Shown piece after piece: positions 1 to 9,235 of a stretch of DNA of 64,000 bases. How positions within the stretch are numbered: position 1 is the first letter of the stretch; each line of letters opens with the position of its first letter. A program made the position numbers and the translations under genes. The notes under the pieces are model-generated. The model did not search any database. It was not told where the DNA came from and saw only the letters and a program-made list of their open reading frames with translations. The DNA is from Bacillota bacterium. Lineage in GTDB: Bacteria > Bacillota > Clostridia > Christensenellales > Borkfalkiaceae. The stretch spans positions 11,394 to 75,393 of the forward strand of contig QAKE01000045.1 in NCBI GenBank assembly GCA_003343995.1, given 5' to 3'.

Positions 1-433
1 CGATCACGCCGTCGGACACCTCGCGCGCGATGATCTTTGCGGTGACGACGTCGCACTCGTCGGAAAGGGCGATGAAATCGCCGAAAGAACTCATTCTGTC
101 CGTACCGCGCGCGCGGGCGTAAGCGCAGGCGAGGGGGCTGTCGTCCAGCCCTTCGATATCGTCCGCGAAGCACGCCTTTTTCAGCCGCCCGTCGAGCTTC
201 ACGCCCACCGCCGCGCCGGCGGGGCTGACGTGCTTAAAGGACGTTGCGGCGGGAAGCCCCGTCGCGGCTTTCAGCTCCCTGACCAGCTGCCAAGAGTTGA
301 ACGCGTCCAAAAAGTTGATGTACCCCGGTTTGCCGTTCAAAATTTCGATGGGCAGCTCCCCGCCGTCCTCCATGAATATCTTCGCGGGTTTCTGATTGGG
401 GTTGCAGCCGTATTTCAATTCAAATTCTTTCAT
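1..433 (-). CDS. purH: AICAR formyltransferase, stand-alone (partial)
   Basis: This is the N-terminal 144 codons of a stand-alone phosphoribosylaminoimidazolecarboxamide formyltransferase, which transfers a formyl group from 10-formyl-THF to AICAR in the ninth step of purine synthesis. The start is an ATG at 433, one base after the purB stop, and the 3' end runs off the window. Recognisable stretches are [11 protein letters not shown] near the N-terminus, [19 protein letters not shown], and [13 protein letters not shown], which carries the Lys-His pair of the transformylase active site. There is no N-terminal IMP cyclohydrolase domain, unlike canonical bifunctional PurH. The cyclohydrolase step is supplied two genes upstream by a PurO-type protein. 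It is the last visible gene of the purE operon. Confidence 0.9.
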   Translation of the reverse strand, partial: MKEFELKYGCNPNQKPAKIFMEDGGELPIEILNGKPGYINFLDAFNSWQLVRELKAATGLPAATSFKHVSPAGAAVGVKLDGRLKKACFADDIEGLDDSPLACAYARARGTDRMSSFGDFIALSDECDVVTAKIIAREVSDGVI

Positions 434-434
434 A

Positions 435-1865
435 TTACACCTTCAATTCGCTTTTGATTTCTTTGCCGTGATATTTTTCCACGATGGGCTTTACCACCGT
501 TTCGTTGAATTGCTCCACCTGCGAAACGCATCTGCCGATATAGAGTTTCGCGTCGAGCTCCTTTTCGATTTCCTCTTTCGTGATCGGGAAAGCGTTGTCG
601 TTTGCGATACGGTCGATCAGATCGTTTGCGCCGCCCTCCAGCTTGACCTTCGCCGCCGCGGCGTGAGAATGTACCCGCAGCCTTTCGTGCAGTTCCTGAC
701 GGTTTCCGCCGTTCTTCACGCACTTCATCATGATGTTTTCCGTCGCCATGAAGGGCAATTTTTCCATCACGCGGCGGGCGACGACTTTATCGTACACCAC
801 CAGATTCGCCGTTACGTTGATATAGATGTTCAAAATGGAATCGATTGCCAAAAACGCCTCCGCCACGGAGATGCGGCGGTTTGCGGAATCGTCCAGCGTG
901 CGCTCGAACCACTGCGTGCCCGCGGTAAACGCGGGATTGAGCGAATCGACGATGACGTAGCGCGCCAGCGCGGAAATGCGCTCGCTGCGCATGGGGTTGC
1001 GCTTATAGGGCATCGCGGAAGATCCGATCTGGTTTTTCTCGAAGGGCTCCTCCACCTCCTCGAAGGACTGCAGCAGCCGCAAATCGTTGGAAAATTTATA
1101 CGCGCTCTGCGCCACGCCGGACAAAGCCGAAAGGAAAAACGCGTCCACTTTCCGCGAATACGTCTGCCCCGAAACGGGAACGCTGCCGGAAAAGCCCATG
1201 GCTTTCGCGATTTCCTCTTCCAGCGCGAGCACCTTTTCCTCGTCGCCGTCGAACAGCTCCATAAAGCTCGCCTGCGTGCCCGTCGTGCCCTTGGAACCGA
1301 GGAGCAGCAAACAGTCCAAACGGTGTTCCAGCTCCTTTACGTCCATGGCGAGCTCGTACGCCCAGAGCGTGGCGCGCTTGCCCACCGTGGTGAGCTGCGC
1401 CGGCTGCAGGTGGGTATACGCCAGACAGGGCATGTCCTTATACTTCAGGGAAAATTCCGAAAGGTTTTTGAGCACCTGCGCGCACTTTTCCAGCACGAGC
1501 TCCGTCGCCGCGCGCAAAACGATCACGTCGGTGTTGTCCCCCACGTAACAGCTCGTCGCGCCGAGGTGAATGATGCCCGCCGCCTTCGGGCATTGCAGTC
1601 CGTAAGCGTAAACGTGGCTCATCACGTCGTGACGCACGATTTTTTCCCGCGCCTCCGCCTCGGCGAAATTCACGTCGTCTTTATGCGCCTCCAGCTCCGC
1701 GATCTGCTCGTCGGTAATATCCAGCCCCAGCTTTTTTTCCGCCTTTGCGAGGGCGATCCACAGTTTGCGCCACGTTTTGAACTTGAAACTCTCCGAAAAG
1801 ATTTCCTGCATTTCCTCCGAGGCGTAGCGCGTGGAAAACGGGCTGATATAATTGGTCTTGTCCAT
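435..1865 (-). CDS. purB: Adenylosuccinate lyase
   Basis: PurB releases fumarate from SAICAR and from adenylosuccinate, acting in IMP synthesis and in AMP formation. The 476-residue product has the fumarase/aspartase fold signature [11 protein letters not shown] at residues 281-291, which holds the flexible catalytic loop, and THLQPAQ at about 151-157 with the conserved His. The length is typical for the clostridial type. It starts 15 bases after the IMP cyclohydrolase stop, and its own stop lies one base before the formyltransferase start, so the genes are cotranscribed. Long antisense open frames over this gene are shadows of its codon bias. Confidence 0.97.
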   Translation of the reverse strand: MDKTNYISPFSTRYASEEMQEIFSESFKFKTWRKLWIALAKAEKKLGLDITDEQIAELEAHKDDVNFAEAEAREKIVRHDVMSHVYAYGLQCPKAAGIIHLGATSCYVGDNTDVIVLRAATELVLEKCAQVLKNLSEFSLKYKDMPCLAYTHLQPAQLTTVGKRATLWAYELAMDVKELEHRLDCLLLLGSKGTTGTQASFMELFDGDEEKVLALEEEIAKAMGFSGSVPVSGQTYSRKVDAFFLSALSGVAQSAYKFSNDLRLLQSFEEVEEPFEKNQIGSSAMPYKRNPMRSERISALARYVIVDSLNPAFTAGTQWFERTLDDSANRRISVAEAFLAIDSILNIYINVTANLVVYDKVVARRVMEKLPFMATENIMMKCVKNGGNRQELHERLRVHSHAAAAKVKLEGGANDLIDRIANDNAFPITKEEIEKELDAKLYIGRCVSQVEQFNETVVKPIVEKYHGKEIKSELKV

Positions 1866-1880
1866 GGCAATCTCCCGCGA

Positions 1881-2597
1881 TTATTTATTTTTGTTGAACA
1901 TTCTGCTTTCCGCCGCGCCCGTTTCGATGTCGATGTAACGCACGTAAAGCGAAATTTTATTTTCTTCGTTTAAGTTTTCCCAGATTTCCGCGGCGAACGC
2001 GTCGATGCAGTCGGGAACGATCACCCGTTCCGGCTCGCCCGTAAAGGTGGGAATGGGGTTGCCGTTGCAGTTGTACGTATGAATGAAGTGCCCCAGCCCC
2101 GCAATCGGCGTATACGAGAAGGTGTAGCGGTTGCAAACGCTCCCCTTTTCGTCGCCGCTTTTCAAAATGCTCTGCTTGTAGGAAAATCCCTTTTCGAAAT
2201 TCAGCACCGCGCTGATTCTCGGCGTGAAGTTGGGCGCGTCCGGCTCAAAGCAGCGCGTTTCCAGCGCCTCCTCGAAGGTCTTGCCCGCGGCGAGATAGTC
2301 GCACACGGTGTCCGTCTGATCGCCGTTGGTGACCACCACGTTTTTGCCGACGGTTCTCACGGGGGAATAGATGATCAGCGAAGGATCTTCCACTTTAGAC
2401 GCGTCGAAGGGATAAATCACCACCTCGTCGCCCTTTTCGGTGAACACGCGGTTGCGGCTGTTGGCGCTTCTGCCCATGATGAAATAGGCGAGCGCCGCCT
2501 TTTTGCCGTTTTGCGAAAGCCCCGTAACGATGCCCCGCCCCACGTATTCGTTATCTTTAATCGCGTCCTTTATGTTTTCGGTTTTATAAATGCTCAT
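1881..2597 (-). CDS. purO: IMP cyclohydrolase, PurO-like
   Basis: This 238-residue protein belongs to the IMP cyclohydrolase family (PurO/COG3363 type), which closes the ring of FAICAR to give IMP. The start is the ATG at 2597, whose A-T-G-A overlaps the purN stop; the open frame upstream of it is only the shadow of purN. Visible features are VGRGIVTGLSQNGKKAALAYFI close to the N-terminus, NRVF and GDQTDTVCDYLAAG. It supplies the activity that bifunctional PurH would otherwise carry in its N-terminal domain, and the formyltransferase lies two genes downstream. Archaeal PurO is the best-characterised relative; the assignment rests on recognisable family sequence and on the gap it fills in the operon. 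Confidence 0.88.
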   Translation of the reverse strand: MSIYKTENIKDAIKDNEYVGRGIVTGLSQNGKKAALAYFIMGRSANSRNRVFTEKGDEVVIYPFDASKVEDPSLIIYSPVRTVGKNVVVTNGDQTDTVCDYLAAGKTFEEALETRCFEPDAPNFTPRISAVLNFEKGFSYKQSILKSGDEKGSVCNRYTFSYTPIAGLGHFIHTYNCNGNPIPTFTGEPERVIVPDCIDAFAAEIWENLNEENKISLYVRYIDIETGAAESRMFNKNK

Positions 2598-3205
2598 TGT
2601 TCGCTCCTCAGTAAGTTTTCGGCAACCTTTTCCAGCGCCGCCGGCAGAATTTTCCATTCCGCCCGTTCCATCACCCGCCGCTGCAAAATTTCGGGGGTGT
2701 CGCCCTCTTCGATTTCCACGGCTTTTTGCAAGATGATCTTGCCGCCGTCGGGAATTTCGTTTACGAAATGCACCGTCGCGCCCGTCACCTTCACGCCGTA
2801 AGACAGCGCCGCCTCGTGCACTTTCAGCCCGTAAAAGCCCTTTCCGCAAAAGGAAGGGATGAGCGAAGGGTGCACGTTGATGATGCGGTTTTCGTACTTT
2901 TTCGTGAACGCGCCGCTCAAAATGCACATAAAGCCCGCCAGCACGATGAGCTCTATGCCGTTTGCTTCCAGCAGGGCGCAAAGCTCCTTTTCAAAATCCT
3001 CCTGCGCCTTGCCCTTTTTGACGGCCACCGCCGACGCAATGCCCGCCCTCTTCGCGCGTTCCAACGCGTAAGCCGTTTCCTTGTCGGAAATCACCAGCGA
3101 AAGCGACGCGCTCTTCAGCGAGCCCGCCGCCGCGGCGTCGATGAGCGCCTGCAAATTCGTGCCGCCGCCGGAAACCAGCACGGCGGTCTTGATTTGCCTC
3201 AGCAT
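2594..3205 (-). CDS. purN: Phosphoribosylglycinamide formyltransferase
   Basis: PurN converts GAR to FGAR using 10-formyl-THF. The 203-residue product begins with the phosphate-binding [13 protein letters not shown]. It has catalytic Asn110 and His112 in INVHPSLIP, and the conserved Asp at about 153 in VNEIPDGG, so all three catalytic residues of the E. coli enzyme are present. It overlaps the 3' end of purM by 7 bp and its TGA overlaps the purO ATG, which indicates translational coupling. Confidence 0.97.
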   Translation of the reverse strand: MLRQIKTAVLVSGGGTNLQALIDAAAAGSLKSASLSLVISDKETAYALERAKRAGIASAVAVKKGKAQEDFEKELCALLEANGIELIVLAGFMCILSGAFTKKYENRIINVHPSLIPSFCGKGFYGLKVHEAALSYGVKVTGATVHFVNEIPDGGKIILQKAVEIEEGDTPEILQRRVMERAEWKILPAALEKVAENLLRSEQ

Positions 3206-4239
3206 AATACCACGCCGTCCTCGCTTTTGACGATTTCGCCGAGTTTGTAAGCGTCCTCCCCCGCGGCGCGCAAAATTTTCAGCGCCTTGTCCGCGTCCTT
3301 TGCGGCAACGACGACGCTCATGCCCACGCCCATGTTGAAGGTGTTATACATATCGCGCTCGGAAATGCCGCCGGTTTTCTGAATGAGTTTGAAGATCGGC
3401 AGAACCCGAACGTCCTCTTTTTTGATTTTCGCGCCGAAGCCCTTGGGAATGCTTCTCGGAATATTTTCGTAAAATCCGCCGCCGGTGATGTGCGAAACCG
3501 CCTTGACCGTTACTTCCTCGAAGAGTTTAAGCATGGGTTTTACGTAGATTTTCGTGGGCGTGAGCAGCGTTTCGCCGAGGGAAGCGCCGCCCAGCTCTTC
3601 GCGCGGGGACTTCAGATCGGCGCTCTCGATATCGAACACCTTTCTCACGAGGGAAAACCCGTTGGAGTGCACCCCGCTCGACGGCAGCGCCAAAACGACG
3701 TCGCCCTCCTCGATCTTCGATTTATCCAAAATCTTTTCCTTATCGACCATGCCGACGGAAAAGCCCGCCAGATCGTATTCGTCCACGGGATAAAAGCCCG
3801 GCATTTCCGCCGTTTCGCCGCCGATGAGCGCGCTGCCCGACTGCACGCAGCCCTCCGCCACGCCCTTGACGATTTCCGCCACCCGTTCGGGCACGTTTTT
3901 GCCCACCGCGATATAATCGAGGAAGAACAGCGGTTTCGCGCCGCAGCAGATGACGTCGTTCACGCACATCGCCACGCAGTCGATGCCGACGGTGTCGTGC
4001 TTATCCATCAGAAAGGCGATCTTCAGTTTCGTGCCAACGCCGTCCGTACCGCTGACGAGCACGGGATTTTTCACGCCGGAAACGTCGAGCGCGAACAGCC
4101 CGCCGAACCCGCCGATATCGGAAACCACGCCGGAAGTCATCGTCCGCGCGATATGGCTTTTCATCAATTCCACCGCTTTATAACCCGCGGTGATATCCAC
4201 GCCCGCCGCCTTGTAGCTTTCGCTGAAACTCTTTTCCAT
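3199..4239 (-). CDS. purM: AIR synthetase
   Basis: PurM makes aminoimidazole ribotide from FGAM with ATP. The 346-residue protein has the normal family length. It shows the nucleotide-binding loop GTDGVGTKL at about 64-72, the acidic [15 protein letters not shown] segment, and the Gly-rich [13 protein letters not shown] loop in the C-terminal half. It lies 2 bp after purF and overlaps purN by 7 bp, in the usual F-M-N order of Firmicutes purine operons. Confidence 0.97.
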   Translation of the reverse strand: MEKSFSESYKAAGVDITAGYKAVELMKSHIARTMTSGVVSDIGGFGGLFALDVSGVKNPVLVSGTDGVGTKLKIAFLMDKHDTVGIDCVAMCVNDVICCGAKPLFFLDYIAVGKNVPERVAEIVKGVAEGCVQSGSALIGGETAEMPGFYPVDEYDLAGFSVGMVDKEKILDKSKIEEGDVVLALPSSGVHSNGFSLVRKVFDIESADLKSPREELGGASLGETLLTPTKIYVKPMLKLFEEVTVKAVSHITGGGFYENIPRSIPKGFGAKIKKEDVRVLPIFKLIQKTGGISERDMYNTFNMGVGMSVVVAAKDADKALKILRAAGEDAYKLGEIVKSEDGVVLC

Positions 4240-4241
4240 AT

Positions 4242-5669
4242 TTACTCCTTATCGGTTATTTTGCTTTCGAATTTATCCTTGCGGATCACGGGCGGCACCT
4301 CCGTGGGATACTTCCCGTCGAAGCACGCCGTGCAGAAGCCCTTGCTGCCGTCCCCCGCGAGATACGGCAGACACTTGGGATTGAGATACCCCAAGGAATC
4401 CACGCCGATGATGTCGGCGATTTCCTTGACCGTATGCTTGCAGGCGATGAGATTTTCCTTGCTGTCGATATCCGTGCCGTAATAGCAGGGATTCAAAAAC
4501 GGCGGCGCGGCGACCATCATGTGCACTTCCGTCGCCCCCGCATCTCGGAGGAGTTTTACGATGGGGCCGCTCGTCGTGCCGCGCACGATGGAATCGTCCA
4601 CCATGATCACCCGCTTGCCCGCGACGGAGGCGGGCACGGCGTTGAGCTTGATACGCACGAGGTTTTCCCGCGATTTCTGCCCCGGCGCGATAAACGTTCT
4701 GCCGATATATTTGTTCTTGATGAGCCCCACGCCGTAGGGAATGCCCGAACGCTTGGCGTAGCCCAGCGCGGCGTCGATGCCGCTGTCGGGAACGCCGATG
4801 ACGATGTCGGCGTCCACCTTGTATTCCTCCGCCAGAAACTCGCCGGCTTTGCGGCGCGCCTCGTGCACGGAGTAGCCGTCCAGCATGGAATCGGGACGGG
4901 CGAAGTAGATATATTCGAAGATACACATCGTCGGCTTCACCGCGCCGCAGTTATCCTTGACGGAAAGCACGCCGCCCTTGGTGAACACCACCATTTCGCC
5001 GGGGAGCACGTCGCGGATGAATTTCGCGCCCACGCTGTCGAGCGCGCAGGTTTCGGAGGCGATAACGTACGCGCCGTCCGCCCGCTGACCGTAGCAAAGG
5101 GGATGGAAACCGTTGGGATCGCGCACGGCGATCATTTTCTGCGGCGACATGACGATGAGCGAATACGCGCCCTTGATCTTCTTGACGGCGCGGCTCACGG
5201 CCTCCTCGATGGAGCAGGCATTGATGCGCTCCTTCGTGATCATGTAGGAGATGACTTCGGTATCGCTCGTCGTGTGGAAGATCGAGCCCTGTTCCTCCAG
5301 CTCCTCGCGCAATTCGTAGGAATTGATGAGGTTGCCGTTATGCGCAAGCGCCATCGTTCCCTTGATGTGGCGCACCACGATGGGCTGCGCGTTGACCACG
5401 CCCTTGCTGCCCGTCGTGCCGTAACGCACGTGACCCAGCGCCATGTTGCCCTCGCCGAGCGTTTCCATGATGCGCGGCGTGAACACGTCGTTGACCAGCC
5501 CTTCGTCCTTATGCACGCGGAACAGCCCGTCGTCGTTGACGACGATGCCCGCGGACTCCTGCCCGCGGTGCTGCAGAGCGAACAGTCCGTAATACGTCAG
5601 GTGCGCTACATCCGCTTTTTCGTTGGCAAAAATGCCGAATACGCCGCATTCTTCGTTGATTTTTCTCAT
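4242..5669 (-). CDS. purF: Amidophosphoribosyltransferase
   Basis: PurF is the first committed enzyme of purine synthesis: glutamine plus PRPP gives phosphoribosylamine. I take the ATG at 5669 (475 aa) rather than the in-frame TTG at 5684. The ATG has a GGAG nine bases upstream and the TTG would lie inside purC. A short propeptide precedes Cys8, which becomes the N-terminal nucleophile after processing. The PRPP loop [15 protein letters not shown] is at about 354-368. Cysteines at about 249, 395, 446 and 449 match the four [4Fe-4S] ligands of the B. subtilis-type enzyme, so this is the oxygen-sensitive iron-sulfur class. Confidence 0.97.
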   Translation of the reverse strand: MRKINEECGVFGIFANEKADVAHLTYYGLFALQHRGQESAGIVVNDDGLFRVHKDEGLVNDVFTPRIMETLGEGNMALGHVRYGTTGSKGVVNAQPIVVRHIKGTMALAHNGNLINSYELREELEEQGSIFHTTSDTEVISYMITKERINACSIEEAVSRAVKKIKGAYSLIVMSPQKMIAVRDPNGFHPLCYGQRADGAYVIASETCALDSVGAKFIRDVLPGEMVVFTKGGVLSVKDNCGAVKPTMCIFEYIYFARPDSMLDGYSVHEARRKAGEFLAEEYKVDADIVIGVPDSGIDAALGYAKRSGIPYGVGLIKNKYIGRTFIAPGQKSRENLVRIKLNAVPASVAGKRVIMVDDSIVRGTTSGPIVKLLRDAGATEVHMMVAAPPFLNPCYYGTDIDSKENLIACKHTVKEIADIIGVDSLGYLNPKCLPYLAGDGSKGFCTACFDGKYPTEVPPVIRKDKFESKITDKE

Positions 5670-5673
5670 AATT

Positions 5674-6384
5674 TTATTCTCCAAGCAAACGCTTTGATAT
5701 TTCGCGATAGGCGTCCTCTACTCCGCCGAGATCGCGGCGGAAACGGTCCTTATCGAGCTTTTCCTTCGTAACGGTATCCCAAAAACGGCAGGTATCGGGA
5801 GAAATTTCATCCGCGAGGACGATTTTTCCGTCCGCCGTTTTACCGAATTCCAGCTTGAAATCGATGAGTTCGATTCCCGCGCCCTTCAGATACGCGGTCA
5901 GCACCTCGTCGATTTTGAGCGAATAGGCGGCGATCAAATCGATTTCCTCCTTCGTCGCCCAACCCATGGCGAGAATATGGTATTCGTTGACCATCGGATC
6001 GCCGAGCGCGTCGTTTTTATAACAGTATTCGATGACGGCGGAACGCAGGCGCGTTCCCTCCTCCACGCCCAGCCGTTTGGCGAGCGAGCCGGCGGCGATA
6101 TTGCGAACGATCACTTCCAGCGGAACGATCTTCACCTTTTTCACCAGCGTTTCCCGCTCGTCGATCTCCTCCGCAAAGTGGGTGGGAATGCCGCTTTTTT
6201 CCAAAAGTTTCATAAAATGATTGGTAACGCGGTTGTTGATCGCGCCTTTTCCCGCGATCGTTCCCTTTTTCGCTCCGTTAAACGCGGTCGCGTCGTCCTT
6301 GTAGGAAACGATGCAGTATTCGGGATCTTCCGTTGCGTACACCTTTTTCGCCTTTCCTTCGTAAAGCTGCGAAATCTTTTGCAT
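5674..6384 (-). CDS. purC: SAICAR synthetase
   Basis: PurC condenses CAIR with aspartate using ATP. The 236-residue product starts with [13 protein letters not shown], which includes the ATP-binding strand and loop, and carries the SAICAR synthetase signatures [17 protein letters not shown] and [14 protein letters not shown]. The length is standard for the monofunctional bacterial enzyme. It follows purE by 40 bp and its stop is 4 bp from the purF ATG; the purF Shine-Dalgarno sequence lies inside its last codons. Confidence 0.97.
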   Translation of the reverse strand: MQKISQLYEGKAKKVYATEDPEYCIVSYKDDATAFNGAKKGTIAGKGAINNRVTNHFMKLLEKSGIPTHFAEEIDERETLVKKVKIVPLEVIVRNIAAGSLAKRLGVEEGTRLRSAVIEYCYKNDALGDPMVNEYHILAMGWATKEEIDLIAAYSLKIDEVLTAYLKGAGIELIDFKLEFGKTADGKIVLADEISPDTCRFWDTVTKEKLDKDRFRRDLGGVEDAYREISKRLLGE

Positions 6385-6424
6385 ATATGCGTATTGCTCC
6401 TTTATAAAAAATTCGTCTTTTCGT

Positions 6425-6919
6425 TCAGCGGTTGAACTTTTCCTCCACCGCGCGGTTCTTTTCCAAAACCTTCTGCGCGGCGGTCTTGCGCGTTTCTTTC
6501 AGCGTCTCGGCGAGCTCCTTATCGGATACGGCGAGGATCTGCACCGCCAAGAGCGCGGCGTTTTCCGCACCGTCGATCGCCACCGTCGCCACGGGAATAC
6601 CGGAGGGCATCTGCACGGTGGACAAAAGCGCGTCCAGCCCGTCGAGCGTGGAGGATTTCACGGGGATGCCGATGACCGGCAGCACGGTGTTCGCCGCGAT
6701 GCTGCCCGCAAGGTGCGCCGCCTTGCCCGCCGCCGCGATGATCGCGCCGAACCCGTTTTTCTCCGCATTCGCGGCGAATTCCTTCGCCTCCGCGGGGGTT
6801 CTGTGCGCGGAATAAACGTGCATCTCGAAGGGCACGCCGTACTTTTTCAGGGTATCCGCCGCCTTTTCCAACACGGGCAGGTCGCTGTCGCTGCCCATCA
6901 CGATGCCTACTTTTTTCAT
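6425..6919 (-). CDS. purE: N5-CAIR mutase (PurE)
   Basis: PurE rearranges N5-CAIR to CAIR. The 164-residue protein begins [16 protein letters not shown] and carries SAHRTPAE, the AAHLAG loop and [17 protein letters not shown], all of class I type. No purK lies beside it, so the N5-CAIR synthetase must be encoded elsewhere or replaced by direct carboxylation. It is the first gene of the purine operon and sits behind a ZTP riboswitch and terminator. The Shine-Dalgarno AAAGGAGC lies a few bases before the ATG at 6919. Confidence 0.96.
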   Translation of the reverse strand: MKKVGIVMGSDSDLPVLEKAADTLKKYGVPFEMHVYSAHRTPAEAKEFAANAEKNGFGAIIAAAGKAAHLAGSIAANTVLPVIGIPVKSSTLDGLDALLSTVQMPSGIPVATVAIDGAENAALLAVQILAVSDKELAETLKETRKTAAQKVLEKNRAVEEKFNR

Positions 6920-6982
6920 GAATTACGCTCCTTTTATCTGCTTTTTTTCGCCGGAACGGCGAAATTTTTTACCGTTGAAAAT

Positions 6983-7012
6983 AAAAAAAGGCAGCCCGAA
7001 ACGGTACTGCCC
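6983..7012 (-). terminator. Riboswitch-controlled terminator before purE
   Basis: Read on the minus strand, GGCAG and CTGCC (with inner CCG/CGG pairs) form a hairpin followed by seven T residues. The 5' arm shares the CTGGGCAG bases of the ZTP aptamer's 3' conserved strand. Aptamer folding and terminator folding are therefore mutually exclusive, which is the expected ON-switch arrangement. Confidence 0.9.
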
Positions 7013-7093
7013 AGTCGGTCGGCGAACGACGGTTTTTCGCTCCCTCGCGGAATCCCGCCCGCCAGACAAGCACGCTTGCCCGACTTTACCGAC
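7009..7093 (-). ncRNA. ZTP riboswitch (pfl motif)
   Basis: On the minus strand the leader of the purine operon shows the two hallmark blocks of the pfl/ZTP aptamer. A TCTGGCGGG...CCGCGAGGGAGCGA hairpin is followed by CCGACTGGGCAG. An outer helix GTCGGT (7093-7088) pairs with ACCGAC (7019-7014). The known ligands are ZTP and ZMP (AICAR), which accumulate when 10-formyl-THF is short. That fits a downstream operon that encodes the AICAR formyltransferase. Assigned by motif recognition only; a covariance-model search would settle the exact boundaries. Confidence 0.88.
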
Positions 7094-7127
7094 AGTCACA
7101 AAAAACGCTATTTTTTCTTACGACATT

Positions 7128-7156
7128 ATTATACAAAAAAACGCCCCGTTCGTCAA
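7128..7156 (-). promoter_or_regulatory. Sigma-A promoter of the purine operon
   Basis: TTGACG at 7156-7151 and TATAAT at 7133-7128 on the minus strand are separated by exactly 17 bp. Transcription would start about 30 bases before the ZTP aptamer. Confidence 0.88.
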
Positions 7157-7237
7157 CTAAACATAGCGCCATTTTCAAACTTAGGGCGCACTTTTTCTCC
7201 CCCGCGATATTTTCTTTGCCGCGGCGCGTATTTTTCG

Positions 7238-7266
7238 TTGACATTTTCCCTTTCGGGTGGTATAAT
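7238..7266 (+). promoter_or_regulatory. Consensus promoter of the marR-degV operon
   Basis: TTGACA at 7238-7243 and TATAAT at 7261-7266 with a 17-bp spacer give a perfect sigma-A promoter. It is divergent from the purine promoter, with about 80 bp between the two. Confidence 0.92.
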
Positions 7267-7280
7267 AACATTCGTAATTT

Positions 7281-7297
7281 AGTTTGAATATCAAACT
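7281..7297. promoter_or_regulatory. FabT/MarR-like palindromic operator
   Basis: AGTTTGAATATCAAACT is a perfect 7-bp inverted repeat with a 3-bp centre, placed about 15 bp downstream of the -10 box and directly before the MarR gene. It closely resembles the published FabT box of streptococci (a TTTGA...TCAAA palindrome). Autoregulation of the MarR-family gene through this site is an inference. Confidence 0.75.
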
Positions 7298-7324
7298 ATT
7301 TTTTGCGGTAATTGGGAGAATTTT

Positions 7325-7771
7325 GTGGATTTACACGATAAATACAACGATTTTTTCGTAAAATGCTTTAATCTGATTCTGAAACGGGAAAAAGAAATGC
7401 TGCTGGAGATCGACAAATCGCTTTCCGGCACGGAAATACACGTGATCGAAAGCATCGCCGCGGCGGAGGAAAACAACACCTCCAAACGCGTTGCGGAGCT
7501 TTTGCGCGTTTCCCCCGGCACGCTGACGACCTCCATCGGAACGCTCTGCAAAAAGGGATACGTTCTGCGGGAGCAGGACGCGGCGGACAAACGCGTCGTC
7601 CGTCTTTTTCTGACGGAAAAGGGCAAAAACGCGCACAAAATCCACATGGCGTTTCATAAGCGCATGATCGAATGTCTTTTGAAAGACCTCAGCGAAAAAG
7701 AGGCGAACTCCCTGATCTCCGCATTGGAAAAATTAAAGGATTTTTTAGGAGATTACAATGCAAAACGTTAA
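7325..7771 (+). CDS. MarR-family regulator, FabT-like
   Basis: This 148-residue winged-helix regulator begins at a GTG preceded by GGGAG six bases upstream. The segment SKRVAELLRVSPGTLTTSIG is the DNA-recognition helix-turn-helix and DAADKRVVRLFLTEKG is the wing. The C-terminal LSEKEANSLISALEKL helix forms the dimer interface. The segment AHKIHMAFHKRMIECLLKDL resembles FabT of Streptococcus, the repressor of fatty-acid synthesis genes. Two things support a lipid role: a FabT-box-like palindrome sits in its own promoter, and the downstream gene, overlapping by 14 bp, is a DegV/FakB fatty-acid-binding protein. A different MarR ligand remains possible. Confidence 0.85.
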   Translation: MDLHDKYNDFFVKCFNLILKREKEMLLEIDKSLSGTEIHVIESIAAAEENNTSKRVAELLRVSPGTLTTSIGTLCKKGYVLREQDAADKRVVRLFLTEKGKNAHKIHMAFHKRMIECLLKDLSEKEANSLISALEKLKDFLGDYNAKR

Positions 7772-8606
7772 ATTTATCACCGATTCTTCCTCCGATCTTC
7801 CCAAAAAGGTCGCCGAAGAACTCGACGTAACCGTCCTGCCGCTGGGCATTTCCTTCGGCAACGAAAGCTTTCTCGACGGCGTGGACATCACCGCCGAGGA
7901 ATTTTACAAGCGGCTGAGGGCGTGCAAGGAGCTGCCCAAAACCAGCCAGCTCAACCGTTTCGCCTTTGAAGAAGTGTTCGCCCCCTACAAGGGAACGGAC
8001 GTCACCCTCGCGGTGCTTTTGATCGGCGCGGAGATGAGCGCCACCCATTCCGCCGCGAAAGAGGCGGCGCGGGCGCTCGGCATGGAAGAGCAGATCGTGC
8101 TCGTCGACAGCGAAATGGTCACCTTCGCGCTGTCCGCCTTCGTCATCGAGGGCAAAAAACTCGCCGAGGAGGCGAAGGACAAAGCCGATCTCGAGGCGAA
8201 GCTCGTCGATCTGCGCTCACGCATACGCCTGTACGCCTACGTGGACGATTTGAAATATCTGCGCTACGGCGGGCGGCTGTCGGCGGCGAGCATGCGCATC
8301 GCGCAGGTGCTGCGCATCCACCCCGTCGTCACCATCGACAAAAAGGTGGACGTCGTTTCCAAACAGATCGGCACGGCGAAGTGCGTTCGCTATATAATCG
8401 ACAAAATCAAAGCGGAGGCCGATTTATCGCACCCCTTATATTTCGGACATTCCGATTGTAAAGCGGAAGGCGAAGCCTTTGAACGGCGCGCGCTCGCGGA
8501 AATATCCGGCGCGACGGCATTTCCCGAACTGCACGACATCGGCCCCACCGTGGGCACGCACGCCGGCCCCGGCTGTTACGGCGTCGTGTTCGTCGCGAAA
8601 CGGTAG
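7758..8606 (+). CDS. DegV family fatty-acid-binding protein (FakB-like)
   Basis: DegV/FakB proteins bind a free fatty acid and present it to the kinase FakA for phosphorylation, so that exogenous fatty acids enter phospholipid synthesis. The 282-residue product starts KFITDSSSDLP with the family's conserved Ser cluster. It continues with VLPLGISFG, TSQLNRFAFEEVF (the conserved TSQ loop), YLRYGGRLSAA and IGPTVGTHAGPGCYG near the C-terminus. AGGAGA lies five bases before the ATG. The gene overlaps the FabT-like regulator and ends at a strong bidirectional terminator, so the two form a closed two-gene operon. Confidence 0.93.
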   Translation: MQNVKFITDSSSDLPKKVAEELDVTVLPLGISFGNESFLDGVDITAEEFYKRLRACKELPKTSQLNRFAFEEVFAPYKGTDVTLAVLLIGAEMSATHSAAKEAARALGMEEQIVLVDSEMVTFALSAFVIEGKKLAEEAKDKADLEAKLVDLRSRIRLYAYVDDLKYLRYGGRLSAASMRIAQVLRIHPVVTIDKKVDVVSKQIGTAKCVRYIIDKIKAEADLSHPLYFGHSDCKAEGEAFERRALAEISGATAFPELHDIGPTVGTHAGPGCYGVVFVAKR

Positions 8607-8636
8607 CGTTTTATAAAGCTCACACATCCATCCTCA

Positions 8637-8687
8637 TAAAACACGGGGGGACGGCGCAAATGTGCCGTCCCCCCCGTGTTTTTTATT
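8637..8687. terminator. Bidirectional terminator
   Basis: A long hairpin, ACACGGGGGGACGGCGCA paired with TGCCGTCCCCCCCGTGT, is flanked by A and T runs. It serves the convergent degV (plus) and YcxB-like (minus) genes. Confidence 0.9.
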
Positions 8688-9225
8688 TGTAATATACTTT
8701 TACGTTTTTGCTTTCCAGAAAGGAAAGAAACGCCGCCGCGCTCCCCGCCGTGAAACCGGAGGCGAGCATGATGTGCGCCTGCACCTTGCTGATATAAAGA
8801 TAAATATAATTGCCGTTCGCGCGCGCCTCCCTGATTTGACGATAATAAAGCACGTTCGAGCCCATCGGCAAGCCGCCGCTCGCGGTGAAGGCGTCGATTC
8901 TGTCCTCGTAAACGAGGTAGGTTTCCTCCATGCCGCGCTCCACCAAATCGGGCACGTTCTTTTTGTTCAGGGCGATCTTGCTTACGATAAACGGCAAAAA
9001 CAGATACACAACCGCCAACGCCAGCATCACGCCGCCGATCACGTAATCCTCGATAACGAGAAACAGCGCGCCGAGCAGCGCGAACGCCGCCGCGCCGATA
9101 TACTGCATTTTGCCGAACTGCCGCTTTACCGCGTATTTTTGAAAATCGGCGTTTTCCGCTTTTCCGATCAGGCTCTTGTTTTCAAACAACGGGGTTTGCG
9201 CAACAACTTCTTCCATATTTTCCAT
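8683..9225 (-). CDS. YcxB-like membrane protein
   Basis: This 180-residue protein has two adjacent transmembrane helices at about 42-60 and 64-82, followed by a soluble domain with YLVYEDRIDAF and YYRQIREA. That layout matches the YcxB-like family, in which the C-terminal domain is a small beta-rich module of unknown function. AAAGGAG precedes the ATG by six bases. It lies 10 bp downstream of an MFS transporter gene and is presumably cotranscribed with it. No enzymatic motif is visible. Confidence 0.7.
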   Translation of the reverse strand: MENMEEVVAQTPLFENKSLIGKAENADFQKYAVKRQFGKMQYIGAAAFALLGALFLVIEDYVIGGVMLALAVVYLFLPFIVSKIALNKKNVPDLVERGMEETYLVYEDRIDAFTASGGLPMGSNVLYYRQIREARANGNYIYLYISKVQAHIMLASGFTAGSAAAFLSFLESKNVKVYYK

Positions 9226-9235
9226 ATTGACTCCT

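Noticed and set aside
396..1973. A 525-codon plus-strand open frame over purB
   Set aside because: It is exactly antisense to purB, has no ribosome site and an Arg/His-rich composition typical of GC-rich shadow frames. The same applies to many long antisense frames in the purine, thrS, P-ATPase, aro and dnaA genes.
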